In this document: piece after piece, positions 18,343-27,848 of the stretch
How the letters are laid out: each line of letters begins with the position of its first letter
Position numbering within the stretch: position 1 is the stretch's first letter
Assembly: GCF_900102215.1 (NCBI RefSeq)
Contig: NZ_FNBG01000023.1
Span: forward strand, 30,701-94,700
Source: Fontibacillus panacisegetis
GTDB taxonomy: Bacteria; Bacillota; Bacilli; Paenibacillales; Paenibacillaceae
DNA: 64,000 nt
Reading direction: 5' to 3'
Made by a program: the position numbers and the translations under genes
Notes under the pieces: generated by a model
Told to the model about the DNA's origin: nothing
Databases searched by the model: none
Seen by the model: the letters and a program-made list of their open reading frames with translations, nothing else

Positions 18343-21300
18343 TGAACACGCTCCTCAATGGCATGAACGATATGCTGGAGCTCCGTTAGGAACATCTCCG
18401 TCAATCGATCGATGGTGGCAGCCGTGTGCACTTCAGTACTATAATTCCAATCAAAGGTCAAACGATTGCTTTCAATCGCGCAGTTAAATAGCAAGAAATT
18501 ATTACGGACTAAGTCACTATAGAACGCACTTACATCTGGATAAGGAACTTTCTTACTTACAATGCTGTTGTCTTGGCTGATATCAACCGAATTCATTCCT
18601 CTGAAATTGAAATTGATCTGCGGTTCAGGCATGCTCGCGATTTGATGCCGGATAATCGGGTCCGGATGATAATAACGGAGCAGCCAATAACTGTTGTCAT
18701 GAGGATGGTTGGTATATTGCTCCTTGACTTGCAACAATTGTTCCAGAATCGATGCATTGGGATCGATTTCGAATTTAACCGGGATCATCGTTGCCATCCA
18801 ACCCATCGTGCGGGATAAATCCAAGTGTTTCTCATACAAACACCTGCCGTCTTCAAACACATTCAATACAAGCGTTGGCTTGCCGCTCCATCGGTAATAC
18901 ATCCGAAGGAATGCCGTAGTTAGAATATCGTTCATTTGCAGTCCTGCTCTGCCTATATGCCCCAGCAATTGCACTCCCTCGGAAAAATCGCAGCTATGAA
19001 CGACTTCTTCGTAAGACCAGCCCACACATTGCCCGTCTCGATCCCTAGGAATTTCGTAGTCCCTTGCTACTGGAGACTTCCAATAATCGATTTGCTTTAA
19101 GCACGCCTCGCTCTGCACATAACGAAGCATAGCCTCGCAAAATTCCTTAAACGTTGATGTAGCAGCCGGAAGCTTAATAGGACTTCCTTCAGTCTGCTGT
19201 TGAATCAGCATGGCAAATTCCTGCTCAAATACGGACATTGAATGCAGGTCATTCGTAAAGTGATGCATAAAATAGGCGATCTCGCTCCACTCACCGCAGT
19301 CGAATAAATGGAAGTAAAACAACGATCCTCGTTTCAGGCTTACATTCTCCTCCAAGTTCTCAATCAGACTGGACATCAGTTTTTCACGATCATCAACATC
19401 CAAACCGCTGACATCACTCCATTCAACAGGAACCTCGTCTTCTGGAGATACTATCGTCTGCACCCATCCGTTCTCAGTCTGCCTGTACCTTAGCAGAAGA
19501 GCATCATGGCGATTCATTAAAATCCGCAAGGAGTCCCGCACCGTCTCGGGAGCGAGCCGAACAGGAAGCTGTATCCACTTTTTCACACCAAATCGATGCT
19601 TATAAGGGTCATTTTCAAAAGAAAGACTGTATATGACATTGGGATGAATTGGTAACTGCCCAGCCGATATCTTAGCCGGTTCTCTGTCTTCGTCTGCAAG
19701 TGCGATAACCTCGGCAAGGGTTTCAATCGTTTGGTACTTAAACAGATCAGATGTGGATACCTTGTAACCATGCTCCGAAAGCTTCATATGCATCCCGATG
19801 ATATGCATGGAATTGCCACCCATATGAAAGAAGTTGTCTCTAATACCGATTTGTTCAACACCGATCAACTCCGACCATATCGCAGCAATCGTCTCCTCCT
19901 TTTCATCTCGCGGAGCAATATACGATTTCTGGCCTCGTCCATCTTGTACTGGTTCAGGCAGCAATCGGCGATTTACTTTGCCGTTCTCCGTTAATGGCAT
20001 GCATTCCAAGCTAACAAAATACGAAGGAACCATGTAACTTGGCAGAAATCCAGCCAAATAGTCTCTTAAATCATCTGTCCGCAAGGCTGCCTGTGAGGTA
20101 ACATAATATGCACATAATTGCTTTTGTCCGTCTTGTCCCAAATAATCTGTTACGATCGTTTCCCTGATCGCCGGGTGCTTCAGCATTTTAGCTTGAATTT
20201 CCGCTATTTCCACGCGATAGCCTCGAATCTTGACTTGATGATCAAGTCTGCCCAGAAACTCGATGTTGCCATCTGGCATCCACCTCGCCCTGTCTCCGGT
20301 CCGGTACATCTTAGCGCCTGCAGTGTGAACAAAGTGATCTTGAATGAATCTTTCTTCGGTCAGTGATGCGTTCGTATATCCCGATGCCAAGCAATCACCA
20401 CCGATATATAACTCTCCCGGGACATGAACTGGACATGGAGAAAGACGAGAATCCAAAACATAATATCGAGCATTCTGAATCGGACGTCCGTAAGGAATAC
20501 TGACCCATTCCAGCTTCACTTCTTCAATCGGAAAATAATTCGACCATACCGTCGCCTCCGTTGCTCCTCCGAGTCCAATCACTTCTACGCCCGGAAAGAA
20601 GCGCTGCAACACGTTTGGAAGATTTAGCGGTATCCAATCTCCGCTCAGAAAAATCAACCTTAAGCTGCTATGAGTCAATGAAAAATGCTCATCTTCCAGC
20701 AGCGGTGTAAGCAGTTGTAGTGCTGCTGGAGCGGAATCCCAGAGTGTAATATCTTCCTCCTCCAGCATCCTCAGAAGTCTATCCCCTCGGCGGACGTCAG
20801 TTTCTCCAACCACTCGTATCGAACCTCCGGCTGCAAGCAAACCAAAAATATCATATACAGACAAATCAAAGCTAAGCGAAGTAATGAACAGAACACGATC
20901 CTGTTCCGAAATACGGTATGTGCGGTTTACCCAATCGATCAGATTGATGACAGGTCGATGCTGTACTACAACACCTTTTGGCACTCCAGTCGAGCCTGAA
21001 GTGAATATTACATAAGCCCGATCATCGGAAGTAACCGTGCTGCGGACAGGCTCTTCATCCATTAAGCCAATATGGTGTGCGGACCAAAACCGCTTATCGG
21101 GTTCTTCCGTAAGAGAGGAAGGATTTCTATTTAATTCCGTCTCAGTCACTATGCTCTGCTTATACAGAATGACATCCATTCGGAACCGTAGTTCGTTGAC
21201 AATTTTCTGCGGATTTCGCCGGACTAGCTCGAAAGATACCAGATGCTCGTTACAATCCATCACATACCGGAAAAATGACTCATTAAAATATAGCTCTGTG

Positions 21301-23093
21301 TCTATATTTGTACGTTGTCGTTCACAAATGCCATGATCACGGCGATGTTCTTCCAGGGATTCGCGGAATCGTTCCTTCTGCATGAGATCAGGCAAATCCG
21401 CCAGGATCAATACGCCGCCTTGTCGAAGCATGTTCAGGCATTGCCGGATGACGTCCTGCGTATATACATAACCCGGGAAAAAATGCGCCGTACTCGCAAG
21501 CAAAATGAGATCGAACTCACCTTCGACCACCTTCTCCGTCAGTTCATGCGCAAATCCATTCAGAAAAGTCGTGTTGTTCAAACCGAGCCGTTCTGCCTGT
21601 TCCCGGTTGAGTGCAAGGGTCGATTCGGAGGGGTCCATTCCGACAACCTCACCAGCAATCTCTGCTAATTCGAATGCAATTAGCCCTGAGCCACAACCGA
21701 TCTCGAGCACTCTCGAAGCCGAATGAAGATGCGGTATAGCCAGCCCTACGACACGCTGCACATATTCCTCAACCTCCTCTTCAGAGAATGGTTCACCATT
21801 GTAGCTGCTGTAGAATCCTCCGCGAGTCACCCGGTCCACACCTGTTGACGAGAAGTGATCCCATAATTCACTGACCGCTTGGACATCGATTGCTTCTGAC
21901 GATAAATGCTCTTTCATTGCATCCACCACATAAATTTCCTGCAAGCAAGGAAGTTTCCAAATCATCTCGGATAGATGAGGGATGAAGACCTGCTTCGTAA
22001 TGATATGGCGAATATTCAAGCTCTTTACAATGTGTTCGACCCTGGATCGCGGCAAGGACGGTTCCATCGGAACGTAAGCACCGCCTGCCTTAAGCACGGC
22101 CAATACGGCAGTTATCATCTCTTCCGATCGATCAACCACCACTGCAACATGATCGCCGGGAACAACGCCTCTATTTTGCAGCAGTCTGCCCAGCCGATTC
22201 GATCTACTATCCAACTCTGCGTATGTAGAGCTGCCTCTGTCATGAATAATCGCGACCCGATCCGGTACCCGTTTAGCGGATTCTTCAAAAAGACGGTGCA
22301 GCATCTGCGATTCATCATACTGTCTATCTGTATTGTTAAAAGTGTATAGCAATCTATTGCGTTCTTCTGTGCTCAGGAGCTGAAGCTCGTCGATGTTCAA
22401 TTTGCTATTTTGGACAATCTGTCTTAGCAGGTACGAATAAGCTGTGAAATACGCTTCGATAAGCCCAGCCGAATACTGCTCGGCATTATATGCAACATTA
22501 AGCTGGATTTGTGGATCATCTCGAGCAATGGTTACGGTCAGATTAGGCTGATATTTCAATAGGAGTGCTCGCAAGCTTTCCTGTTCGCCATGAAGCTGTT
22601 CCATTGCGAACAGAATAGGTACAGGCCAAGGATTTTCTCCGTTCTTGCCAAGCAAGCTTGCAACATGTGTGAGAGGGTAGTGTTGATGCATGTATCCGTG
22701 GGTCAACATATCGCGGGATTGCATTAGCAAATCCTGGAACGTCATTCCTTTGTGAATCGAAATTCGGTTTATTATACAATCGTTAGTTTGAGCATCGTTT
22801 GATGGAAGGATAGGGAGAGATAGTACTATATCTTCATGATCGTTGTATTTGTGAAGCATGCATTGAAAAGAAGCTAAGAGCAAGACAAAGACCGACATTG
22901 AACTCGATTTCCCCATTTGCAACAGACGAAGCGCTGTCTCCTCCTCAATCGCAAATGAAGTCTCCTTCAGGGTAAATTGCGACTGCTTCGGATAAGGTGA
23001 CGGCAGCTCTACCTGCTCCCATGGTAAGGACAAAAGATCCATCCAATACTGTCTGGACTCTCCAGCTATATCTCGTTCTAAAAAATTTTTCAT
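18339..23093 (-). CDS. NRPS module: half C-A(Cys-like, MT inserted)-T-E-like
   Basis: This 1584-residue protein starts at ATG 23093, six bases after AGGGGG; in-frame codons further upstream lack such a site. It opens with the C-terminal lobe of a condensation domain and no HHxxxDG lobe. The A domain has motifs a1 (STYAEL) and a2 (LKAGGAYVPMEP), then a SAM methyltransferase (VLEIGCGSG near residue 466), then a3 (FTSGSTGVPKG near 700). The specificity positions read DLYDFSLVWK, close to cysteine codes, with the GLGGATEA context common in Cys-activating domains. A carrier (GGNSMHI, about 1091) is followed by an epimerase-like domain with SRTMGW, NFNFRG and an altered HHFTNDL in place of HHxxxDG. 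The layout matches an initiation module of the A-T-E type. Methylation of the cysteine side chain is a possibility drawn from other a2/a3-interrupted A domains. Confidence 0.92.
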   Translation of the reverse strand: MKNFLERDIAGESRQYWMDLLSLPWEQVELPSPYPKQSQFTLKETSFAIEEETALRLLQMGKSSSMSVFVLLLASFQCMLHKYNDHEDIVLSLPILPSNDAQTNDCIINRISIHKGMTFQDLLMQSRDMLTHGYMHQHYPLTHVASLLGKNGENPWPVPILFAMEQLHGEQESLRALLLKYQPNLTVTIARDDPQIQLNVAYNAEQYSAGLIEAYFTAYSYLLRQIVQNSKLNIDELQLLSTEERNRLLYTFNNTDRQYDESQMLHRLFEESAKRVPDRVAIIHDRGSSTYAELDSRSNRLGRLLQNRGVVPGDHVAVVVDRSEEMITAVLAVLKAGGAYVPMEPSLPRSRVEHIVKSLNIRHIITKQVFIPHLSEMIWKLPCLQEIYVVDAMKEHLSSEAIDVQAVSELWDHFSSTGVDRVTRGGFYSSYNGEPFSEEEVEEYVQRVVGLAIPHLHSASRVLEIGCGSGLIAFELAEIAGEVVGMDPSESTLALNREQAERLGLNNTTFLNGFAHELTEKVVEGEFDLILLASTAHFFPGYVYTQDVIRQCLNMLRQGGVLILADLPDLMQKERFRESLEEHRRDHGICERQRTNIDTELYFNESFFRYVMDCNEHLVSFELVRRNPQKIVNELRFRMDVILYKQSIVTETELNRNPSSLTEEPDKRFWSAHHIGLMDEEPVRSTVTSDDRAYVIFTSGSTGVPKGVVVQHRPVINLIDWVNRTYRISEQDRVLFITSLSFDLSVYDIFGLLAAGGSIRVVGETDVRRGDRLLRMLEEEDITLWDSAPAALQLLTPLLEDEHFSLTHSSLRLIFLSGDWIPLNLPNVLQRFFPGVEVIGLGGATEATVWSNYFPIEEVKLEWVSIPYGRPIQNARYYVLDSRLSPCPVHVPGELYIGGDCLASGYTNASLTEERFIQDHFVHTAGAKMYRTGDRARWMPDGNIEFLGRLDHQVKIRGYRVEIAEIQAKMLKHPAIRETIVTDYLGQDGQKQLCAYYVTSQAALRTDDLRDYLAGFLPSYMVPSYFVSLECMPLTENGKVNRRLLPEPVQDGRGQKSYIAPRDEKEETIAAIWSELIGVEQIGIRDNFFHMGGNSMHIIGMHMKLSEHGYKVSTSDLFKYQTIETLAEVIALADEDREPAKISAGQLPIHPNVIYSLSFENDPYKHRFGVKKWIQLPVRLAPETVRDSLRILMNRHDALLLRYRQTENGWVQTIVSPEDEVPVEWSDVSGLDVDDREKLMSSLIENLEENVSLKRGSLFYFHLFDCGEWSEIAYFMHHFTNDLHSMSVFEQEFAMLIQQQTEGSPIKLPAATSTFKEFCEAMLRYVQSEACLKQIDYWKSPVARDYEIPRDRDGQCVGWSYEEVVHSCDFSEGVQLLGHIGRAGLQMNDILTTAFLRMYYRWSGKPTLVLNVFEDGRCLYEKHLDLSRTMGWMATMIPVKFEIDPNASILEQLLQVKEQYTNHPHDNSYWLLRYYHPDPIIRHQIASMPEPQINFNFRGMNSVDISQDNSIVSKKVPYPDVSAFYSDLVRNNFLLFNCAIESNRLTFDWNYSTEVHTAATIDRLTEMFLTELQHIVHAIEERVQ

Positions 23094-23690
23094 TAATGTC
23101 CCCCTAACATAAATCATATAAATACATGGTTTGACAAAAAGGAGCAAAAAAGCAGCTTTCCACCCTTTCGTTAGGGAATGCCTCAAATCACGCGCAAACG
23201 TTTGCATTATAGAGACAATATAGTCATACAAATAATGTATATACATTCATCAGTTTCTAGTTTCAGTATATTTTGGCTCATGACTATAGTCAATGATCAT
23301 TTGTTCATAAGAAAATATGGTATTTTATTCTAAAAAAGTCCCATATTCAACCGTTTATGACAGGACTTTATAACTAAACCAACTACGTTTAGTTCAATTG
23401 ATTTCTCTAATTCTATTACCATAGTCTTGTAGTCAAACTACGATTTTCTAGACAAATATAGCTTTCTAATTCACTATATTCCAAGATGATTGGAAAAACG
23501 AGAAGCATGATAATTCATTTATGCTATATATTTCAGTTGATTTCCTCACTGTATAAGCCATTTGGCAGATGCTGTTGTTTGGGAATTTTTACCTAGTATA
23601 AGAATTAATGGTTGATTCCCGAGGTTTAAGGGATGGCAAGATTTTCGAGTCACCTGACGGGGATAAATGAAAACAGATTAGTGATCAAAA
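23094..23690. other. Operon leader and palindrome-rich intergenic region without a gene
   Basis: No supported gene lies in these 600 A+T-rich bases. Besides the cre-like site it holds several palindromes: AATGTATATACATT (23234-23247), TGACTATAGTCA (23281-23292), AACTAAAC/GTTTAGTT with a 7-base gap (23372-23394), and GTAGTCAAACTAC (23429-23441). The first lies just upstream of the presumed promoter and could be an operator. The others are further away and share AACTAC/AGTC-type half sites. Confidence 0.5.
23193..23211 (-). promoter_or_regulatory. -10 box and cre-like CcpA site of the biosynthetic operon
   Basis: On the minus strand TATAAT (23211-23206) is followed at once by TGCAAACGTTTGCG, whose core GCAAACGTTTGC (23205-23194) is a perfect palindrome. 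Extended to ATGCAAACGTTTGCG it fits the cre consensus WTGNAARCGNWWNCA with one mismatch at the last base. It sits about 100 bp before the first megasynthase gene and would cover the transcription start. No good -35 box is seen at 17 bp, so the promoter may need an activator. Confidence 0.6.
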
Positions 23691-23691
23691 T

Positions 23692-23735
23692 AAAAAGAGA
23701 GATGCATTCCTGAGCATGCAACCCTCTTTTATTTT
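23692..23735. terminator. Bidirectional terminator after the DHA2 exporter gene
   Basis: A stem (AAAAGAGAGATGCAT paired with ATGCAACCCTCTTTT, two mismatches) is flanked by A and T tracts, and lies just after the stop at 23744 on the minus strand. Confidence 0.8.
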
Positions 23736-23743
23736 ACAAATCG

Positions 23744-25171
23744 TTAAGATGACATTGTTTCCTCATGGCGGTAGCGTTGTTTCGTAAAACGAACTGTAAG
23801 TAGAAGGAGAACCAAAGAGAACACAACCAAGGTCAAGCAAATAATGAATACAGCACGAAAGCCAACCAAACTAGCGCTCACTCCCCCTCCCGTTCCACCT
23901 ACAAGCAAAGCGCCGCCTGCCGCCGTACCGAACATCATACCAAGATTACGCGAAAGAGCGAGTAGACTGCTAATCAGACCGAGATGCTCACTTTCCACCC
24001 TTCCCATCACAAGGCTGTTATTAGGCGACGTCACCATGCCCATGGAAACACCAAGCAGCACAATTAGCACAATCAACAGAAAAAGCGGATAAGACGGATT
24101 CAGAAAACCTAGAGCCGCCAGCACACCGCCCATCATTAATAATCCCGTTGCCAATAACGGAACGGAACCCAGCCTGTCCGACCAGCTTCCAAAAATAGGC
24201 GATACAATGATTAACGCAAGAGGATACCCCATCATAATAAATCCAGCCATCGCCGGAGAAATCCCCATCTCGCCGCGAAGAAATACCGGCAAAACAAGCT
24301 GGGACGAGAAAGCCGCCATATAAGTAACTACGGTAATCAAAATTCCAGTATTCATTCCCGCATCAATAAATAGCTTCAGTTCAATAAACGGTGCAGGGCG
24401 CATTCCCGCCGTATGTTCCCCATTCCATCTGGAAGAGAGACACCAAGCAGCAAACCCTGCCGCACTGGATGCAAAAAGCAGCAGGAGCAAAATTACTGCG
24501 GGGGATTGCCACCCCCACAAGGAGCCCAGATTGACAGCAGTAACCAAACCAGTCAGTGAAGCAGCGAATAACGCAGCACCAGCAACATCGATATAACGTG
24601 AGGCCTCTGGCTTATCCTTCGGTATGAGACGCTGAGCGGACACCCAGGCAATAGCCGCGATTCCAGCTAATAGCCAAAAGTTCGTTCTCCAAGAAAACCA
24701 TTGGATCAGCAGGCCACCGAGACTTGGACCCACCATGGAGCCTGCAGCCACAAATGTACTGATCAGACCCAGTGCCTTCCCCCGTTTCTCGGGCGGAAAC
24801 ACCGAGACGATCAGCGCCATATTGGTTGCTTGATACATGGAAGCCCCAATTGCTTGCAGAACCCGAAAAGCGATCAGCCAGCCGAGTGAAGGTGCAAAAG
24901 CACAGCACAGCGCACCCAGCGCAAAGCTGAAATAACCGATATTATGCACCGTTCGTCGGCCAAAGGTGTCTCCTAGTCTTCCCATGATCGGCAGCAGCAC
25001 AGAAATTACAAGCAGATATGCAGTCACAACCCATTGCGCCAAGGCGATCGGCACCTCGTAATCCCGTGCTATGTCTACCAAGGCAATATTGAACATACCC
25101 GCAGACAAGTTAGATAGAAACGCCCCTGTACAGATGATGTATTGAACCAACGCACGGGTTTTGTTATTCAT
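23744..25171 (-). CDS. DHA2-family MFS transporter
   Basis: A drug:H+ antiporter-type major facilitator of 475 residues with about fourteen hydrophobic segments and the signatures GRLGDTFGRR and GPSLGG. ATG 25171 is preferred because GGTG lies nine bases upstream; a GTG at 25183 is in frame and gives four more residues. It is the last gene of a five-gene operon with an ABC importer and a cysteine hydrolase. The pairing suggests export of a product or by-product of the imported compound, but the substrate cannot be read from the sequence. Confidence 0.85.
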   Translation of the reverse strand: MNNKTRALVQYIICTGAFLSNLSAGMFNIALVDIARDYEVPIALAQWVVTAYLLVISVLLPIMGRLGDTFGRRTVHNIGYFSFALGALCCAFAPSLGWLIAFRVLQAIGASMYQATNMALIVSVFPPEKRGKALGLISTFVAAGSMVGPSLGGLLIQWFSWRTNFWLLAGIAAIAWVSAQRLIPKDKPEASRYIDVAGAALFAASLTGLVTAVNLGSLWGWQSPAVILLLLLFASSAAGFAAWCLSSRWNGEHTAGMRPAPFIELKLFIDAGMNTGILITVVTYMAAFSSQLVLPVFLRGEMGISPAMAGFIMMGYPLALIIVSPIFGSWSDRLGSVPLLATGLLMMGGVLAALGFLNPSYPLFLLIVLIVLLGVSMGMVTSPNNSLVMGRVESEHLGLISSLLALSRNLGMMFGTAAGGALLVGGTGGGVSASLVGFRAVFIICLTLVVFSLVLLLLTVRFTKQRYRHEETMSS

Positions 25172-25189
25172 CTTAAATTTCACCAGCTT

Positions 25190-25834
25190 CTACAGTATAT
25201 TTCCCATAGGAATCCCAAGCTCTCGCTCCCACAAAGACACAATGCTTATGGCATCCGTCACCTCGCCGAAATAACCTGCAATATTTTCAATGGTCATCTC
25301 ATGAGCCTGACGCGAATAGGAAGCGCAGGCATCACTAAGCAATACAACATGGTAATCCAGCATAAAAGCATCTCTTGCCGTAGACTCTACACATACATTC
25401 GTACTGACTCCCGCGACGATCAATGTTTCGATTTTCTGGCTGCGCAGCACTGAATCAAGTCTAGTGTTGATAAATGCACTGTAGCGATGTTTGTTAATTA
25501 TGATTTCGCCTGGCTCGGGAGCAATTTCAAAAAAATTCGCCCCCCAGCTTCCAACGCGGCATACTTTCCCCGACTTACCGGATGAACGGGTTTTCCAAGC
25601 CTCTGAATCAGTCGCCTCCTCATGAAAAGTCTGTACGAAAATGATCGGTACTTTATGCTCTCTTGCTGCAGCCAGCAGTCGATGCAAATTAGGCATCATA
25701 CCGCTCACGCCACTCACATCATTCCCTACCATAGCCATCGCTCCATCAGGATGGCAATAATCATTTTGAACATCCACTACCAAAACCGCCGAATTATTGT
25801 TAAGCAATTTGCGCTCTAGATTATTCACCGACAT
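25190..25834 (-). CDS. Isochorismatase-fold cysteine amidohydrolase
   Basis: A cytosolic hydrolase of 214 residues. The catalytic triad of the family is visible: Asp in VVDVQNDY, Lys in NKHRYSAF, and Cys in VSTNVCVESTARDAF. This form resembles amide or ureido hydrolases (RutB-, biuret- or N-carbamoyl-type) more than true isochorismatase, because it stands alone and has no carrier domain. It sits between the binding protein of a NitT/TauT-type importer and a DHA2 exporter, so it likely hydrolyses the imported nitrogen compound. The exact substrate is open. Confidence 0.87.
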   Translation of the reverse strand: MSVNNLERKLLNNNSAVLVVDVQNDYCHPDGAMAMVGNDVSGVSGMMPNLHRLLAAAREHKVPIIFVQTFHEEATDSEAWKTRSSGKSGKVCRVGSWGANFFEIAPEPGEIIINKHRYSAFINTRLDSVLRSQKIETLIVAGVSTNVCVESTARDAFMLDYHVVLLSDACASYSRQAHEMTIENIAGYFGEVTDAISIVSLWERELGIPMGNIL

Positions 25835-25858
25835 TCACCTCGTAGTAGTTTTTGTAAG

Positions 25859-26905
25859 TCATTGTTTATTGGAGTGATTTACAAATTGCATGTCAACCAG
25901 TTGATCGTAAGAATAATTCCCTGTATAAATACCGGTTTTGATCAGCATATCCATATCCTGTTTTACTGCATCCTCACTAATAGAACCATCTACGCTCCAC
26001 AAATTATCCTCATAAGCCCGATCCAAGGAAGCCTGGACTGCGTTCTCAGACATTGTTGGGAATTCTGCCTTCATATTTTTCATAGCTAGCTCCTTATCAT
26101 TTTGGACCGTTTTAAGCGCCTCAATGATCGCATCCGTAAACTTTTGCACCGTCTCAGGGTCCTTCTCTATCGTCGACTTCTTCACACTAAGTACGGAATA
26201 AGAGAAATCACCGAATTCATGAAATTTGTAAAAAGGCTCTCCCCATACCCCCTTCGTAATACCCTCACTGATGAGCGGTTCAGCTCCGTTGCCAATATCC
26301 GCTGCCCCTTGTTCCACCATCGTAACCACGGTCGAGGCGTCAGACGGCTCTAGCAAAGTAACATCCTTCTCTGGGTCTAATCCCAGATTAATTAGCAAAT
26401 ATCGTGTCAGCAGGTTCGGAGTTCCACCATGACGTCCCGCGTTGATTTTTTTACCTCTAAAAAACTCCTTAAGGTCCTCATATGACATACTTTTCGGTTC
26501 AAGTCCCTTTTTAGCTACCAAATATACATTGGCGCGATTCACCACATTTACTACCGAGACAATCGGATCAGAGCTTTTGTTATTAGCAAGCGCATTCGAG
26601 TCCGTTCCACCGATTACACCCCATGCATCACCGCTGACAACCGCAGTCACGTGAGCACCGCCTGTAGCTTGAATAACCTCCACTTCCAGCCCTTGTTTCT
26701 CAAAATAACCCTCACGCTGAGCCAAATACAGTGGCAAATATCCTGTAGAGTGAACCGGCTCGGCTATGACGATTTTCTTAAGCTTCCCGCCATTCGCCGC
26801 TGCGTCCGCCGTCCCTGCAGTCTCCTGCTTATTGCCACAGCCGACGAGCAAGCCGCCAACAAGACCTAGGGATAACATGAGTTGCAATGCCATTCTTTTT
26901 TTCAT
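25859..26905 (-). CDS. NMT1/SsuA-type substrate-binding lipoprotein
   Basis: A 348-residue binding protein with a lipoprotein signal (MALQLMLSLGLVGGLLVGC, lipobox LVGC). The mature part starts as in the NMT1/THI5 and SsuA/TauA families (IVIAEPVHSTGYLPLYLAQ). ATG 26905 lies eight bases after GGAGGAG; an upstream TTG at 26911 is less well placed. It works with the permease and ATPase genes directly upstream in the same operon. Members bind sulfonates, pyrimidine precursors, nitrate or ureido compounds, and the sequence does not decide which. Confidence 0.9.
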   Translation of the reverse strand: MKKRMALQLMLSLGLVGGLLVGCGNKQETAGTADAAANGGKLKKIVIAEPVHSTGYLPLYLAQREGYFEKQGLEVEVIQATGGAHVTAVVSGDAWGVIGGTDSNALANNKSSDPIVSVVNVVNRANVYLVAKKGLEPKSMSYEDLKEFFRGKKINAGRHGGTPNLLTRYLLINLGLDPEKDVTLLEPSDASTVVTMVEQGAADIGNGAEPLISEGITKGVWGEPFYKFHEFGDFSYSVLSVKKSTIEKDPETVQKFTDAIIEALKTVQNDKELAMKNMKAEFPTMSENAVQASLDRAYEDNLWSVDGSISEDAVKQDMDMLIKTGIYTGNYSYDQLVDMQFVNHSNKQ

Positions 26906-26927
26906 ACACAATTCTCCTCCACAAAAA

Positions 26928-27809
26928 TTATCGTACTCCTAATCCTTTGGACAACCATTTTTCTATCAGAACTACCCCCCAGTACATCACCATGGAAAGC
27001 ACAGACAAGACAACGACACCTACCCAGACGAGATTGATATCCAAAATCGTGCCCGCATACATAATCATTCGTCCGACTCCTTGACTTGATGCTATAAATT
27101 CACCAACAATAGCACCTGCGAGGGCCAGTGCGATGTTGATCCGTAAGCTGCTGATGATCCATGGCATCGACCATGGAATGACGACCTTAGTGAACACTTG
27201 CATCCTTTTGGCACCAAGCGAATACATCAGCTTTTCCATGTCCGGATCAACACTTTTAACCCCGCTATAAGCAGACAAGGCTGAAACTACGACCGTCATA
27301 GAAAAGGCCAATGCCACCTTGGAGAAAAAACCGATCCCCAGCAAAATAACCAATACAGGTGCGAGAGCAAGCTTCGGCATGGCATTAAGAATGATCAGAT
27401 ATGGCTCACTGATGCCTGCATAACTTTTCGACCACCAAAAGGATAGCCCAAGCAGCGCTCCGAGTAATGTGCCAAACACAAAACCGAGTATAGTGGAGCC
27501 CGACGTATATGCGATATCCCCAAGCAAAGTCCCCTCATTGATTTGAAGCCAGGTAGTTTGAAGAATAGCGCTTGGACTGCTCCAGTAATAAGGATCAAGC
27601 AATCCGATGCGGGTAAATATCTCCCAGATGACAAACAGCAGTACAGCCACAGCGAATCTACCCCAACTAATCAAGCGAGCTCTTTTCCGATTTACAGCCT
27701 CCTCATCATGGATCAGCGGAGCTGACTCCGACTTTTTTGTTTTTGCTGCTTGCGCCGACTCCACAGTCAATGGATGAATAACAAATGCTGACTTCCGTAC
27801 AGTTTCCAT
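26928..27809 (-). CDS. ABC permease, SsuC/TauC family
   Basis: A 293-residue inner-membrane permease with about 50 polar N-terminal residues, then six or so membrane segments. The EAA-type coupling loop (YSLGAKRMQVFTKVVIPWSMP) identifies the NitT/TauT class. ATG 27809 follows AGGAGGGG by eight bases. It would form a homodimer with two copies of the ATPase encoded upstream. Confidence 0.92.
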   Translation of the reverse strand: METVRKSAFVIHPLTVESAQAAKTKKSESAPLIHDEEAVNRKRARLISWGRFAVAVLLFVIWEIFTRIGLLDPYYWSSPSAILQTTWLQINEGTLLGDIAYTSGSTILGFVFGTLLGALLGLSFWWSKSYAGISEPYLIILNAMPKLALAPVLVILLGIGFFSKVALAFSMTVVVSALSAYSGVKSVDPDMEKLMYSLGAKRMQVFTKVVIPWSMPWIISSLRINIALALAGAIVGEFIASSQGVGRMIMYAGTILDINLVWVGVVVLSVLSMVMYWGVVLIEKWLSKGLGVR

Positions 27810-27848
27810 AAACAAATCCCCTCCTAGTAATATCTGAATGCCAATCCA

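Noticed and set aside
7365..23093. The two half condensation domains being a split C domain in trans
   Set aside because: Both halves correspond to the C-terminal lobe, and neither supplies the HHxxxDG lobe.
23281..23292. TGACTATAGTCA as the core promoter operator of the biosynthetic operon
   Set aside because: It is more than 60 bp upstream of the -10 box, so it is kept only as part of the palindrome cluster.
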